NCBI RefSeq assembly: GCF_000002985.6
Contig: NC_003279.8
Span: 8,804,001-8,868,000 of the forward strand
From: Caenorhabditis elegans
Lineage: Eukaryota > Nematoda > Chromadorea > Rhabditida > Rhabditidae
Length of the DNA stretch: 64,000 bases
Direction: 5' to 3'
Shown: positions 12,186-23,791 of the stretch, in pieces
Layout: each line of letters starts with the position of its first letter
Numbering within the stretch: position 1 is the stretch's first letter
Position numbers and translations under genes: made by a program
Notes under the pieces: model-generated
What the model was told of the DNA's origin: nothing
The model's input: the letters and a program-made list of their open reading frames with translations, nothing else
Database searches by the model: none

Positions 12186-12980
12186 GTTTAACCCTGAAAA
12201 ATCGATTACTTTTTTTGTTGCAATATATGGATATTGAAAAGAAAGTAAATAAACATATGGAAGAGAAGTGAAGAAAACTCGTCATGAATTATCAAAAAGA
12301 GCACTGACTTACATATCGTAAAATTTAATTAAATAAAATCTGAATTAATGCAACTTCCATTTTATACATTTTTACGATAATTTTTCCATTAGTTTCACAT
12401 ATTTCTCTACAGTAGGAAAAGAAAAATTAGTATTTCTATATTAAAAACAGGTATTAACACCAAAAAACCAGAAAAACCGTGAAAAAAATCGCGAAAAACG
12501 GAAAATTTTGTAAAAATTCTACTGACAACCGAAGCTCCGTATCGTTCATCATTGTTGAGTCGCTACTCAGCGCAGGTTGGCTGTTCGCCAGAATTCGGTG
12601 GAGCGCGGTTGCAATTCTTATATTTTTATCAATTTTTCGGGCCTGATAAACGGAAATTGGTGAAAAAAAAAGTTTTGGAGCTTCGTAATTTAATTTAAAT
12701 AATGTTATTCTCAAAATAAAAAATGTATTCAACTGCTGAATACAAATTATTTTCATAAAATGAAGTTTCGACCAGAATTTATTCGACAATAATTAGTTAT
12801 TTGAAATTCTTGTCGATTTAATTTTGTTTTTTAAGCATTGTTTTCAATTTCGAACTGCAAATAAAGCATAATAGAGTTTGGAGATCTATATTCTCTCCTT
12901 TTGACGATTCTACCTTTTAAATATCTTCTTCTTTAGCCTTATCGCAAGCACTATTTTGTCTTCACTTTAATTTTTTCAGA
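12186..12980. other. Intergenic between divergent genes
   Basis: Shared upstream region of rps-15 and the phospholipase-B-like gene. A moderately GC-rich patch at about 12530-12620 (including 'gagtcgctactcagcgc') looks like dispersed repeat sequence. A TTTTTTCAG acceptor ends at 12979, one base before the next start codon. Confidence 0.4.
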
Positions 12981-15900
12981 ATGCGATTAAACCTACTTCT
13001 ACTACTTCTATTTTATTTTGCACATGGATCTGTGGTTCCCAATGTAGACCAGAAAATTCTACGCGGGGAGTTCCATGACGAGGGAAAGTTTATGGTGGAT
13101 TATGAGGATAATTCGCAAAATTTGACCGATTATGCGAGCCGAAGAAGCAGTGATGACGATAAAATAACTCCAGAAGAACAAAAAAGGCGTGGAAATGACA
13201 GTACAGAAGTTTCAGAAGATGATGATTCAAGTGATATAAGTGAAGAAAGGTGTGACCATTTAATTTAAAATCATTTTTTCTCACCGGCTTCTTGCGATTT
13301 ACAAAATTTGGACAGTTCAGACTTATAAAAATGTGGGGAAAATCAGCCGATTATGACAAATTTTTCGACACTGCTACGTCATCACACGAAGATGAAGAAG
13401 GGTTTTCAATTTTTGAAATTAGAATGCTAAAACCGCATGGTCTGCTTCTCCCAATTTCAAACTATCCTATTTATTTTTGTTGAGTTACTTAATTTTTTAA
13501 TCTTCTTTTCCATATTAGTTTCTTCCAATTAAACGCTTTTTGAATGAGGTCGAGTGATGGTCTTCCTGGAACTCTATGAAAAATGACAAAAACAATTATT
13601 ATTTCAGAGAAAGAGACAGTGTGGATCATCAACATCTCAAATCTCTGACCGCCATCAAACCTGAAAAACATCAACCAGTGGCTGGTGTAATCAACTCTGC
13701 ATTCAATGACAGGTTTATTTTTACTAATATATTGATAAAAATGAAGCTTTTTTCAGAAAGACATTCTCCTGTCCTCGTATCAAAACTGAACTTTTGACTG
13801 GAACGAATGTTGGAAACATATCTCCTGAAGATATAACAATCATTGCTGCAATGGGAGATGCTCTCGCAACTGGAATTGGATTATGGCCAAATGCGGATAT
13901 CGAGTTTCGAGGTGCCAGTTTCCCGATTGGTGGAGATTCTACTATAGATGGATTGATCACCATTCCAAGTGAGCTTTTTTTAAAAAGAATTTCCTGTAAA
14001 AAATTTATAATCAACAATAAATAAACAATTTTCAGATATTCTGAGGGAGTTCAGTCCAAAATTAGTCGGCGTATCTCACGGAATGGGAGCCGATCTTCCG
14101 AATCATCAGCTTAACGTGGCGGTTACCGGAGCAACGACCGAAGATCTTCCAGATCAAGCAAGACGATTAACACGCAGACTGAAAAAATTATCAGAGCTAG
14201 ATTATCATAATGAATGGATTATGATAATTATTACTATTGGGACAGAAGAAGTGAGTAAATAAATGTGTAAAAAGACCGTTCAACGGAAAAATTTCTGCTA
14301 AAATCAAGAAAACAATTTTTTCGTAACAAAAATTTTAAAAAATAAACCAAGATAAATTTATTTTAAGAAAAGGGATATGTATCGTAATCTCTCACCATTC
14401 ACACATACCTTCTTAAAGGCGCACGGATTTATTCAGACGGTTCTCGGCGCGCAAAAATTGTATGGTAGTCCTTTTTACTTTTGCGGCTGCTTCCTTGTTT
14501 ATTTTTCTTGTATTTTCAATAAAAGCACTTAGCCGATTTTTTCGTTAAAATTTGTTCAAGCCAGTTTTCACCAAAATAAAAAAAAAACAATTTTTAAATG
14601 AAAATATGTGCTTTGAATATTTACTTATTAAACATTTTTTAACAGAAAACCTAGAATAAAACGACAGAATCTGCTTAAACAGGAAGCAGCCGCAAAAAAC
14701 AACTAAACACATAAACTGAAATTTAATTTTTGGGTTTTAAAATTTTTTCCAAAAACTTTTTAAAAAAATTAACTTCTTCCTTCTGAATTCTTCTAAAAAA
14801 AGCAGTAATCAAGTAATGTCTTGGTGTATAATGAATGAAAATTTGACCCGATTTGTTTCAGCTTTGCTCTCGATGTGAAGGACCTTCGTATGATAACATT
14901 AGAAAAGCTATTGAACATCTGCAAATAGAAATTCCAAAGGCTTTGGTTGTTCTTTTGGGACCTGTTCATGTATCATCCTTCCACGAGCAGAAATCAAATC
15001 TTTTGAAGTAAGTTATTGAAAACTGGGAATTCAGAGAATTTAATTTGAATTGAAATTTAGAGCCCGTTGTGCATGTTCTCGAGACCAAACCGAAGGGTTC
15101 ATGTATGATGTGTCTCGAAAATGGTCCAAAGTTTGGCGAGATGTTCAAAAATTTGTGGAGAATGGAGTTACAGCCGTGAGTTATGATTTGTAAATAATTT
15201 AAAATTAATTCATTTTGTAGAGACCAACATTCGGAATGATCAGTTATCCAATGGTAACTATAACCTCAAGATATCCAAGTGGATTGTTCATTCGAGATAA
15301 GCCATTATTGAATCGAAGAGGTCATAATTACGCGACGAAGTGGTTATGGAATAGGCTGATTGGCGGAGATTTATATAATCTTTCCTCGGCTACACTTTCC
15401 CAGGATAACTATTTTTGTCCTTCTGTTGTAAGTTGAATGCATTATTAATGCGAAATATTCAAATTAACACTAACAACAGCATATTAAAAAAAACGTTTCA
15501 AATCACAATATTTTTATTCATAGTTATATCCCGGAAAGATCTCTTTTCTACCTTGCCATCAAGAAGCGACGATTATTTACTTGTGAGCCGCAGACACACG
15601 ACGGGCGGTTTTGCTGCTTCCACTGAAAATTGACTATGAATATTAGAATAAAACTGAAAAAAACAAACCGCGATTTGATGGCTTCTGTCTTTTTCACTTT
15701 GACGGGAGAGATAGATCGAGCGGCTTTCGTGGTAACTGCCTTCTTTGGAGCACGCTTCTTTCCACGAGTGCTACTGCGGCTTCGAGATCTCGATCTGGAA
15801 CGTGAGCGAGTAGACTTTGAACGTGAGCGGCGAGTAGATTTCGAACGGGATCTTGAACGGCTACGAGATGATGCCTTCTTTTTCAACTTCTCCTTCGGAA

Positions 15901-16979
15901 TTCGAGATGAACTGGTCGAAGTCGAAGAGTCAGTGATCCCCATATGTCCACGAAGAGCAGCCTGAGAGCGAGTAACCGCTCCTTGGGTGCGGACCGTTGG
16001 TCGGACAGCTTGAATCGTCTTCTTTGTAGATCCTGGACCTTTAGATCCGACTTTTGCCACGGTAGTCTTTCTTGCCATTGATGGATTTCTTCAAGTATGC
16101 GAATATGTCGAACTAATGATTGTTTTGTGGTTTTGGTCGACCTTGTATAGACATTCATTTGACCGGGCGAAAAGAATAATTAAACCATGTCACGAGAAAT
16201 TAGAAATGAAACATAAATAAATGTTTTTCAAATTTTTGGTTCAATTTTTTTTTTGAAAATTGTTTTTTTAAGGGTTGTCCGTATTTCCGAACGTATGAGA
16301 ATCACAAGAGATGTTCCACTATGAGCCTTCAACAAGCAAAAGAAGAATTAATTGATATAAATGGGACTTTTACAAAGGTTTGTTTGATGTTGTGAATGCT
16401 TTTACTTTTAATTTTGTATATTCTGCATGTATTGATATTGTAGCCTCGTCGACGCTCGGTTCGGTTCTTGTACAACGTGGCAATGGTGGTTATAGGTGCA
16501 GCCTTTTGTGCTGCCTGCCTGCTCGGAACTTTCTTTTATCAAAAATCCAAAGCGGTATGCAATCTATACTAGAATTCCACTTTTAAATAGATGTTAATAC
16601 ATAATACTTTTAGGGTAATCATGGACGGTTCGAGATTGTGGAGGAACCACAGAAAAAACTGGAAGAAGCGCAGAAAGAAGAGCAAAAGGCGCTGCTTACA
16701 AGACAAAATACTCGAGCACAATCTGAACAGGTAAATTTAAATAAACAATTACTAAATATGGTAATATCTCAAAGCTCTCATGAAATAATTTCGTTTTTTT
16801 CTTTCAATAAGTTTCCGAAAAATGCGGTTTCCAAAGCGCAATATTCAGTTTGAAAACTTTTAAAAAACATCGCTACGTTTCAGGCGACAACTCCAACTGG
16901 TATCCAGCTTGCACCAATTCCTGTCGGACGTCACAAATCATTTTTAGGAACAATCAACGAAGGAAACCCGGATGTATAA
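12981..16979 (+). CDS. Phospholipase-B/GDSL-family membrane protein lacking catalytic residues, 565 aa
   Basis: Eleven exons: 12981-13249, 13608-13712, 13757-13968, 14036-14250, 14862-15007, 15061-15175, 15221-15427, 16273-16377, 16444-16554, 16614-16730, 16884-16979. Residues 1-17 are a signal peptide (MRLNLLLLLLFYFAHGS). An acidic spacer follows, then a PLB1-like lipase domain (about 125-440): CPRIKTELLTGTNVGNISPE, IGGD....ITIPNILREFSP and LNVAVTGATTEDLPDQARRL all fit the family. A transmembrane helix at about 467-489 and a charged cytoplasmic tail make it type I. The catalytic blocks are changed: GDS is GDA (Ala160), the GGND block reads GTEE (264-267), and DxxH reads DKPL (380-383). The frame is intact, so this is a probable pseudoenzyme rather than a pseudogene. 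A small minus-strand gene lies inside intron 7. Confidence 0.9.
14414..14715. repeat. Dispersed repeat with partial inverted arms
   Basis: Lies in an intron of the phospholipase-B-like gene. It begins with 'aaaggcgcacgg' and a 'tctcgg' motif; an inner block (about 14480-14500, gcggctgcttcct) reappears inverted at 14678-14695 (aggaagcagccgc). Related sequence occurs near 36, 17493 and 53104. Probably a decayed non-autonomous element; its ends are not fixed. Confidence 0.5.
15577..16078 (-). CDS. Small basic SR-repeat protein, nested gene, 151 aa
   Basis: Two exons: 16078-15669 and 15622-15577, in frame. The protein opens MARKTTVAKVGSKGPGSTKK, has a Thr/Ser-rich stretch, then a dense run of RS/SR and KSTRRSRS repeats (about residues 70-110), then KKRAPKKAVTTKAARS and a short basic end (TARRVSAAHK). 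There is no RNA-recognition motif, so it is not a classical SR splicing factor. The composition suits a nucleic-acid-binding or chromatin-packing protein, for example sperm chromatin or an H1-like tail, but that is only inference. The gene lies entirely within intron 7 (15428-16272) of the phospholipase-B-like gene, on the opposite strand. Confidence 0.75.
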
Positions 16980-18288
16980 ATCTCAAATTGAGAATTCATT
17001 CGATTTATATTTAGTTAGTAATTGCTGTATTTTCATCTTGTCATCACTCACTCTCTGTAATTTTTATCCAATTATCCTGTAAATTTATCATTTACATCCT
17101 TGAATTCATTCCAACCCAGTTTTGCTTTACAACCTCAGTTTTATGGCATTTGTAAATAATTTATGCCAATCAATTCCGAAAATCTAAGTCACTTTCAACC
17201 TCCAGTCAACAGAGTTCCCTACGTACTTTACGATTAGTTTTTTTGCATTTATATCATTTATTACTTTAACGAGTTCCCTAAAATTGTGCCTTCAAAACCT
17301 ACATTTCACTTATATTCCGTGTTTTTCATTGTTCTCCTTTGTGATAAATGATTGTATTTAAAATACTTTAGTATGCAATGCAAGCAAAGAATATGATTTG
17401 GAAAAGTATTCTATACATATGCGATAGAGAAAACAAATAATTCTGAGTGTGCATGTGATATAGTAATTTCTCAGAAATTTTTTTTTCAGTTTAAAGGCGC
17501 ATGATGTTTTCCGAGTGTGTCTCGGCACGATATCAGCCATAAACCTTATTGCCCAGAGCCGTAGGCTCATGTCTTGTGATTCTCAAATGTTCCGAAATAT
17601 TTATATTTCCGAAATAAGGAAAAACTATTTTCAAAATCTAGAACTTTTTTTAGAAGGCTACTGTAGGGTTACTGTAGTTCTATACTTTATCCTAGGATAG
17701 GTAGTTGGGATTGGTTGTGATAGTGTAGCTGTAGGAAAGTTTAGAAGATTTTCTAGAAAACTCACAATAACTCACATCACAATATTTTTCGGATTTGTCC
17801 GTAAATCTCTGGAAAGTTTGAAACATGTCTCGGAGGAGGATTCCGTAAGGAAAAATTGGTTTTTTTTCCAAAAAAATTCAAGAAATTAAAATGTGATCAA
17901 TATGGAAGCTTCTGTAAGAACTTTGAAGCTTTTTTCCGAGTAGTAAAAAGTTTATTCAAGTATAAGTTTATTCTGCCAAAACTTTAGTCTGAGAATTTTT
18001 GAAGGATATCCGGATAGAGAATTTTCTCGGGATAATTTTGAGTATTTGAACAAAAAAAATCACGTTTCTTAAAAAAATAAATATTCTTAATTATTCTATC
18101 TAATTTGAAAAAAAAACTAAACTTCCACGTCGAAAAAAAAACAACAAAAAAATCGGAAGATTGCAATCGTAAAGTTCCAATTTCCAAAAAAATTTATTTC
18201 AAATTTTCTCATCAATTCGAGAATTGTCCGAAGCAAGGGAGCAAAGTGATTTGTTCAATATCACTTCAAAAACGGAAACAAATTGATA
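16980..18288. other. Intergenic with repeat-like patches
   Basis: The 3' flank of the phospholipase-B-like gene and 5' flank of the BAR-like gene. Around 17493-17570 is a patch related to the 'ggcgca...tctcgg' dispersed repeat. At 17650-17720 there are several 'tactgtag' units common in worm repeats. No coding sequence is supported. Confidence 0.45.
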
Positions 18289-19607
18289 ATGGCATCAGAG
18301 GGAGGTAATTCGAATGGAGGAACATCTGGAACTGGAACAAAAAGTGAACAGGATCCAAAAGAAGGAAAAAGATTCTTCAACTTTGTATTCAATGTGAACA
18401 AAAAAATCACCGATGAGACGGAGATGACTCAGGATTTTATGAATGTTCGTTTGGGATTTTAGGGAAAACAAATGAGAGAGGGATCTGGTGACAAACTAAA
18501 TTTACCGAAAATCATCACAGTACCAGACGTCAACTTTTGACATTTCAGGATCTCAAACATTATCAAGAGTTTGATGAGACAGTGACAAAGTGTGCTGGAT
18601 ACTTGGAAAACGTCTTCATTCCATATTCTTCGAAGGTGAGAAGTTTTTTGGAATAAGGACTTGTTGCGATTAACGTAGATCCTTGGAGGGATGTGAAGAT
18701 GAGATATAGCTACTGAAAATGAAAATGAACTTGGCTTGCGATGTATCATATTGATATTGTAATCATGTGGTTCGCGTTTTAGGGCTCGAAACCTGAAGAG
18801 GAAGCATTCACTCGTCTGGCTACAGCACTTGGTGACTTTAAGGTACTGTCACACAGACAAGGAAATAAGTTTTATTTGATATTTCAGAGTTTTGTGCCAC
18901 AAGCCTACACAGCAATCTTTGAAAACTTTTCGACAAAGATGAAGGCAGCTGGCGTTTCGAGAAAATGTCATCAAGCGTTGCAAGCCCACGATCTTCGACA
19001 TATGAAAAAGTTTCATACCGAAAGTTATGAAGCTTTTGTTGAGCAGAGAAAGAAGTTTGACGAGTGAGTTTTTTTTTCAGAAAAAGTTGCAACCAGACTT
19101 CATCCAAGGCAAGGTGTGAGGGTCGCCCATCCACACGCCTTCGTCGCGCTACTTAGAATTCCCAGTTCACAGTTCTCAAGAAATTTATTTCAGATCCCGA
19201 AAGAAAATGGACCAGGCAAAGGCGGACGTTCGTGATGCAAAAACGACGACGGCGATTGAGAAGAAAGCAATTTGTTATCAATTGACTGTCGACGACTTTG
19301 ATCAGAAAACGGAAGAGGTTAGATGTTTTCGCTAGAGTTTCCCTATTTTTGTTACGTGGCCACGCAAGAGAAAGCTAGACCGCTTTCATGAAACAAAAAT
19401 ATCGCTTTTCCTGAATATAGATCCTGGTACAGGAAGAGTAAACAACATAATATTTTCGACATAATTACTTTTCAGCTGATCAAGATCATAGAGGCTCTGC
19501 CAAAAGTGAAACAAGAATATGTTCGTGACATCTACTTGATTCTCTCGAAGCACAAACAATTTCATGCTGATATGAGCAAGTTCTTCGCCGCTAGTTGTGT
19601 CCTCTGA
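18289..19607 (+). CDS. BAR-like helical protein, 244 aa
   Basis: Six exons: 18289-18444, 18549-18635, 18783-18842, 18888-19063, 19194-19317, 19476-19607. After a Gly/Ser/Thr-rich start, residues from about 27 to the end are almost wholly alpha-helical and charged: FFNFVFNVNKKITDETEMTQDF, then LENVFIPYSS, FVPQAYTAIFENFSTKMKAA, HDLRHMKKFHTESYEAFVEQ and a final VKQEYVRDIYLILSKHKQFH. This heptad-rich layout with spaced Lys/Arg patches fits a BAR domain, which dimerises and binds curved membranes. The size is that of a lone BAR domain with no SH3 or PX partner. No signal or membrane segment is seen. The BAR call is by fold pattern, not by a firm sequence match. Confidence 0.75.
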
Positions 19608-19731
19608 TAACTTGATTAATGAATGTATTTGATTTATTGTCTCTTGCATATTTAACAAAAAATTACACCACAAAGTTTCAATATACAGGCTTCCAGAATG
19701 AGCATACACTAAAAATACAGAAAATATATTA

Positions 19732-20166
19732 ACGACGATTATGTCTCCGTTCCGTAGATCGATGGCTACGGTCTCGATTCCAATGATTTTTAGGGCTTCT
19801 GCATATTGATTTCAACTGAAACTAATTTATGACAACTACCAAATTACTTTCTATTAACGTATTTTGCTGGTACTCGCTTATCATCGCTTCTTTCATTGCT
19901 AGATACATAAGTCCTTCTCCAAGAAGACGCCGTTCTCCTTCACCAAAGAGAGAACATAGGAGAAATGAAAAAAGGATTATATGTAGGAGAAAACCATCCA
20001 GACGTAGAAGGTAGTACTGTAGTCATCATGGACCTGCTTCAATTAAAGTTAATCTGCAGAATTCCTAACAACCGTCGGAATTGAAACCGTAGCCATATAG
20101 ATTACAATAGTGGGAGTCGTGACAACAGTTGTCGTCTCCGGAGACATGATCGTCGCTCACTATTTT
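19732..20166. pseudogene. Degenerate SR-repeat gene pieces in opposite orientations
   Basis: On the plus strand about 19897-20012 encodes SPSPRRRRSPSPKREHRR followed by a basic run and a stop; further on (about 20070-20166) the same strand reads NRSHIDYNSGSRDN broken by a stop. On the minus strand 19793-19732 encodes SPKNHWNRDRSHRSTERRH and a stop after an AG acceptor. The minus-strand piece and the plus-strand piece near 20070-20155 are related DNA (shared 'ggaat.ga.accgtagccat' and 'ccggagacat.atcgtcg'). They look like fragments of the last exons of an SR-type splicing factor gene, one copy inverted. No intact gene is formed. Confidence 0.5.
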
Positions 20167-20431
20167 AAAAAAATGTTCGATTAAAATACACCCACTCAAT
20201 TCTTTGTTCATGTTTGTCTAGTTTTATGTGGTTTTAGATTTCTTCCGACTAACTCGTTGAATTTTAAAGATATTACAAATATGTTTGAAATGAGCCTGGA
20301 CCTATTTTTGGGACATCCAAAAATGATTTTCCATCCTACAGTATCTACAGTATCAACGTTTCCGTATTTAGGTACAACTTGTTTAGATTATTTCAATAAT
20401 ACAAAATCTTTTTATTCAGAATAAATGTGGA

Positions 20432-21475
20432 TTACTCTTTGGTTTTCTTCTTGCTCTTGCTCTCTGAACTTTTCGAGCTCTTTCCGGTGTCAGACACACT
20501 TTGAGTGACGTCGTATGGAGATTTGGTGGCCTTTTCGCGACTTCTCTGTATGATAGAAATTTGTTTTGAGCAAAAATTAAAGAATATTACCTCTGGTTTC
20601 ATGATTCTCTTACGAAGTTGTTTGATACTTTTCAGAAACTCTTCTCTCTCAGCTGATGTCACTTTTTGCTCTGCTGGATGGTGTTGAGAGCAGCGAACAA
20701 TACACTTTTGGCAACTTCCACACTTGTCACATCCCATTAACTTATTCGAGTTTTTTGAACTTTTGAGCCCAGTGGAACTGCTGCTCTTCTTGGTGCTTCG
20801 GCTCTTCACACTTTTTGCTTTTTTGCCACTTTTGGAAGATGTTGAGCTTTTTCCTTGTTTCTTCAAGTCATCTTCATACATCTTCGTTGCAAGTTCTTTC
20901 AGCATTTGGCGAGCTTTTTCACGTTTGGCAGCAGTTGTTTTACCAGGGAACGGAGTGATTGCCATTGGATTCGAAAGAGGACTGAAAGTTCAAATATTGA
21001 ATTATAGCGATATTTTAATCTCAACTCACACTCCAAGATGATCACATTCCTCGGATTTAACTTTCTTTTGCTTCTTGCTAGAAACAGTTTTCTTCGTTTC
21101 TTCCGCCGGCTTTGTGGTGTCATCACTCGATTGATCCATATCCTCAGCCGTCTTTTTCGAGTTTTTTCGAGAAGAGCCTGACTCATCTTTACTCTTCTTC
21201 ATCCTCTCCTTCTTTTTCTTCTTTTCCTCACTTCCATCGGTCACAAGATTTTTCGGATTCTTGCTATCAAATCGAAAAGCTGTGCGAATTCTCTTGTTCA
21301 AGTGAGTCAATTTATTGAGTACATCTCGAGTTTCTTCATCCAATCCATCCTTATCACATCTACTACCTCCTGTACTTTGTGGAAATGTTTCCTCGTTGTA
21401 AGTACGACGTTTGAATAGAACAGTCATTCTCTCATCAGTACGATCAGTCACTTCCCATGATTCGATTTTACCCAT
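20432..21475 (-). CDS. Lysine/serine-rich protein with CxxC cluster, 316 aa
   Basis: Three exons: 21475-21030, 20981-20591, 20545-20432. I do not recognise a family. Residues 1-90 are the only ordered-looking part (MGKIESWEVTDRTDERMTVL and LNKLTHLNKRIRTAFRFD). Then come long Lys/Ser/Glu-rich stretches, a short block AAKREKARQMLKELATKMYE, and a cysteine cluster (CDKCGSCQKCIVRCSQHH, about residues 215-232) that could bind a metal. The tail is Ser/Lys-rich (SSKSSESKSKKKTKE). There is no signal peptide or membrane segment, and the composition suggests a nuclear protein. A TTTCAG acceptor some 20 nt before the start suits trans-splicing. Confidence 0.75.
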
Positions 21476-22206
21476 TTTTAAAACACAATATGGGGTTTCC
21501 TGAAAGTCAATTCATTTAATTTTGATTTGAAACAAATAATCACTTACCACAGTGTTCAACTGACACGTGTCCAGTTGATGCCCAGCACGGTATCAATGAA
21601 ATCCAATTATTAAGAACTAATTCAAACTATTATGAACTCTCTGTTGAACGTGGATCCAGAAAACAGACCATCAAGAAGTTCACGGAGAAAATTAATATGA
21701 TTTAGAGATTTTTCAAGTATCGAAAACGGATTTCATAACTGGAAATTGGATTTTTCGAGAAAATAGAGCGAATAGTAAAAACTGATAAAATGGCTCTCCA
21801 GAAACCAAACGCTCGGAATATGGCAGAAACCTTTTCAAAAAGTTTTGCAACGTCTCAATCAAGTTTAGTTAGCTTTTGCTTGTTTTCCAGTGCCAATAAT
21901 GTCTCATTAACGGGAAAAGTAGAAATGGATAATAAGCTCTCGATATGAAATAACTGTAACTCACATCAAATTTTGAGCATGCAAAATAATCTGTTTCGCA
22001 AACCAAACCCTCAAAACATGTTTTGAAACCAACACTTCTGTAGACTTTTGGACGTAGACTGATAGCATAGAAACTCGAAATAAACATACATAAAACAAAA
22101 TAGAACTATCAGTTATTGGATATGTTGCTAAATAATTTTAGTTGAGAAATTTAAAATGTAGTACATCAATGGCTCAAATATTTATTTCAGTTTCTAAAAC
22201 GAGTTA
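21476..22206. other. Intergenic
   Basis: Separates two minus-strand genes. No RNA gene, repeat or coding frame is supported. Confidence 0.4.
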
Positions 22207-22577
22207 TCACTTTTTGTCCTTTTTCTCTCCGTCATTGGCAGTTTTATATGCATGATTCTCAGCCGAATTGAATGCTTTTACCATTTGAACTTCTTTCAAT
22301 TGATTATTCAATGAACCCATTGACAATTCACTTGGACGACGAGTAACTGGAACTGGTTCTTCAACTGATTCCGTTGAGAATACCTTCTTGCTTGCCAGTG
22401 CTGCCAATTCTTCGGGAGTTTTCTACAAAAGAAATGGTTTAAAGGAAGAAACAAAAGCCAAATATGTCTTCATCCACCAGCCAAGCATTACAAAAATGAT
22501 CTCAAACTCACTTTTTTCAGCAGCTTTGCCTTCTCCAATTCCGTATTTTGGTTTGTCGCAACTGGCTTGCTCTCCAT
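22207..22577 (-). CDS. Hypothetical 93-aa protein
   Basis: Two exons: 22577-22512 and 22422-22207, joined in frame across a GTGAGT...TTTTGTAG intron of 89 bp. The protein is hydrophilic, begins MESKPVATNQNTELEKAK, has a helix-like stretch KTPEELAALASKKV, then Val/Pro/Arg and Leu-rich parts, and ends in lysines (GEKKDKK). No signal peptide, membrane helix or known motif is seen. It looks real because the intron is canonical and both exons stay open. Function unknown. Confidence 0.65.
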
Positions 22578-22979
22578 GTTTAATTATTCCACGATGCGAG
22601 GATGTTTTTAATAAATCACACCCAGGAATGACTCAAGAAACTATGAGAACTGATTTGAAGGGTTGGATCTGCCAGAAAAAACTCCACGTATTTCCCGGAA
22701 AACAAATGATCCTGTGGATGTTCACGTAATAATATGTTTTTAAAGATTAAAAAAAAATTTTTTATACGTATAACTTTAATTTTAAGCTGTTCATGATTTC
22801 TGAAAACAACTTTTGTACATGAATCTGGTCGATTTATTATAAATCTCTCATTTACATGTTAATTTACTTTATGAACTCACTTCCTAATTTACTCAGATTT
22901 GCTGTTTTAATATAGAACTAAACTACTTTTTACAGGAGGTGGCTCTAAAATTGGTGTTATTTTTTCAAAGTAAAACTGA

Positions 22980-23655
22980 TTTTCTAAAATATTCGTATAA
23001 AAAATTCACAAGTATTACCCTAGAATTACCCTAGAAATATCAAATTTTAACCAGGTTACCAAGACAATTTCAAATTTGAAATTATCTTCAATTGAAGTGA
23101 ATTGTTGAGTAAACGTAACACATTTTTCTGGTAATTTACCAAAATAGGAAATTGTGAATAAAATCTGAAGTGTATCTATTCTGTATACATCCAAACTTTT
23201 TATAGAACCACAAAAGGTATATGTATTGCCAGAATCATAATTTCTGCCTGATACCACCCACTTACATGCCGACAGAGCACCGGTAGTAAACGGCTTATTA
23301 TGTTCTGAGCAACTTTGGAAGCTCACAAGCTCAGATCTGAAATTTCACAGATTCGTAATTAACAGTTTCTGAACATGGGATTTAAAATGAAACACCTTCC
23401 CTTCCCATCCATAGTTAGTAGATGAAACAATTCAACAGTAGGAAACAAAACCATTAACTATTCCATTATACACGTTAGATGTTATCTCTCCCTTCTCTTC
23501 CCTTCTCTGTTTTGGTAAATTACCAAAAAGGTAAGTTCTGTTAACATTCCAATTATCAGTATCAAATTGAAAATTGTCTTGATAGCCTGATTCAAATTCA
23601 ATATTTCTAGGGTAAAACTAACTTGTGGATTTTTTATACAGTTGAGAAAATATAA
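22980..23655. mobile_element. Inverted-repeat element with internal spliced frame
   Basis: The outer 160 bp on each side are imperfect inverted copies (about 75% by eye): 'gtataaaaaattcaca...' from 22995 matches the complement of '...tggattttttatacag' ending at 23642, and the inner ends both carry 'ggtaatttaccaaaa' (about 23132-23146 and the complement near 23513-23527). This is the layout of a non-autonomous DNA transposon. The middle is not repeat-like and includes a two-exon open frame (see next entry). Exact ends and target duplication could not be fixed. Confidence 0.55.
23015..23454 (-). CDS. Possible 126-aa protein inside inverted-repeat element
   Basis: Exons 23454-23396 and 23336-23015 join in frame across a 59-bp intron (AAG|GTGTTT ... 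TTTCAG|ATCTG). The first exon encodes MVLFPTVELFHLLTMDGK; the second includes FQSCSEHNKPFTTGALSACK and VVSGRNYDSGNTYTFCGSIK, which read like ordinary protein with four cysteines. The last 40 residues run into the inverted repeat arm, so the true end is doubtful. It could be a captured gene fragment or a small real gene. No family recognised. Confidence 0.35.
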
Positions 23656-23791
23656 GAGTTTCTCTTGTTAACGCTTGAAAAACTACTGTGCAGTTTTTCT
23701 CGCCTACGATTTTAAAGGGGACTGGCGCATTTATGTGGAATGGTCTCGCCACGCGTTGCGAACTAATTATGTAAAAATTTGGCGTGTGCCC

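Noticed and set aside
15630-15965. 111-codon plus-strand frame with RD/RE-rich sequence
   Set aside because: Antisense shadow of the SR-rich nested gene, whose minus-strand exons have proper splice sites and start.
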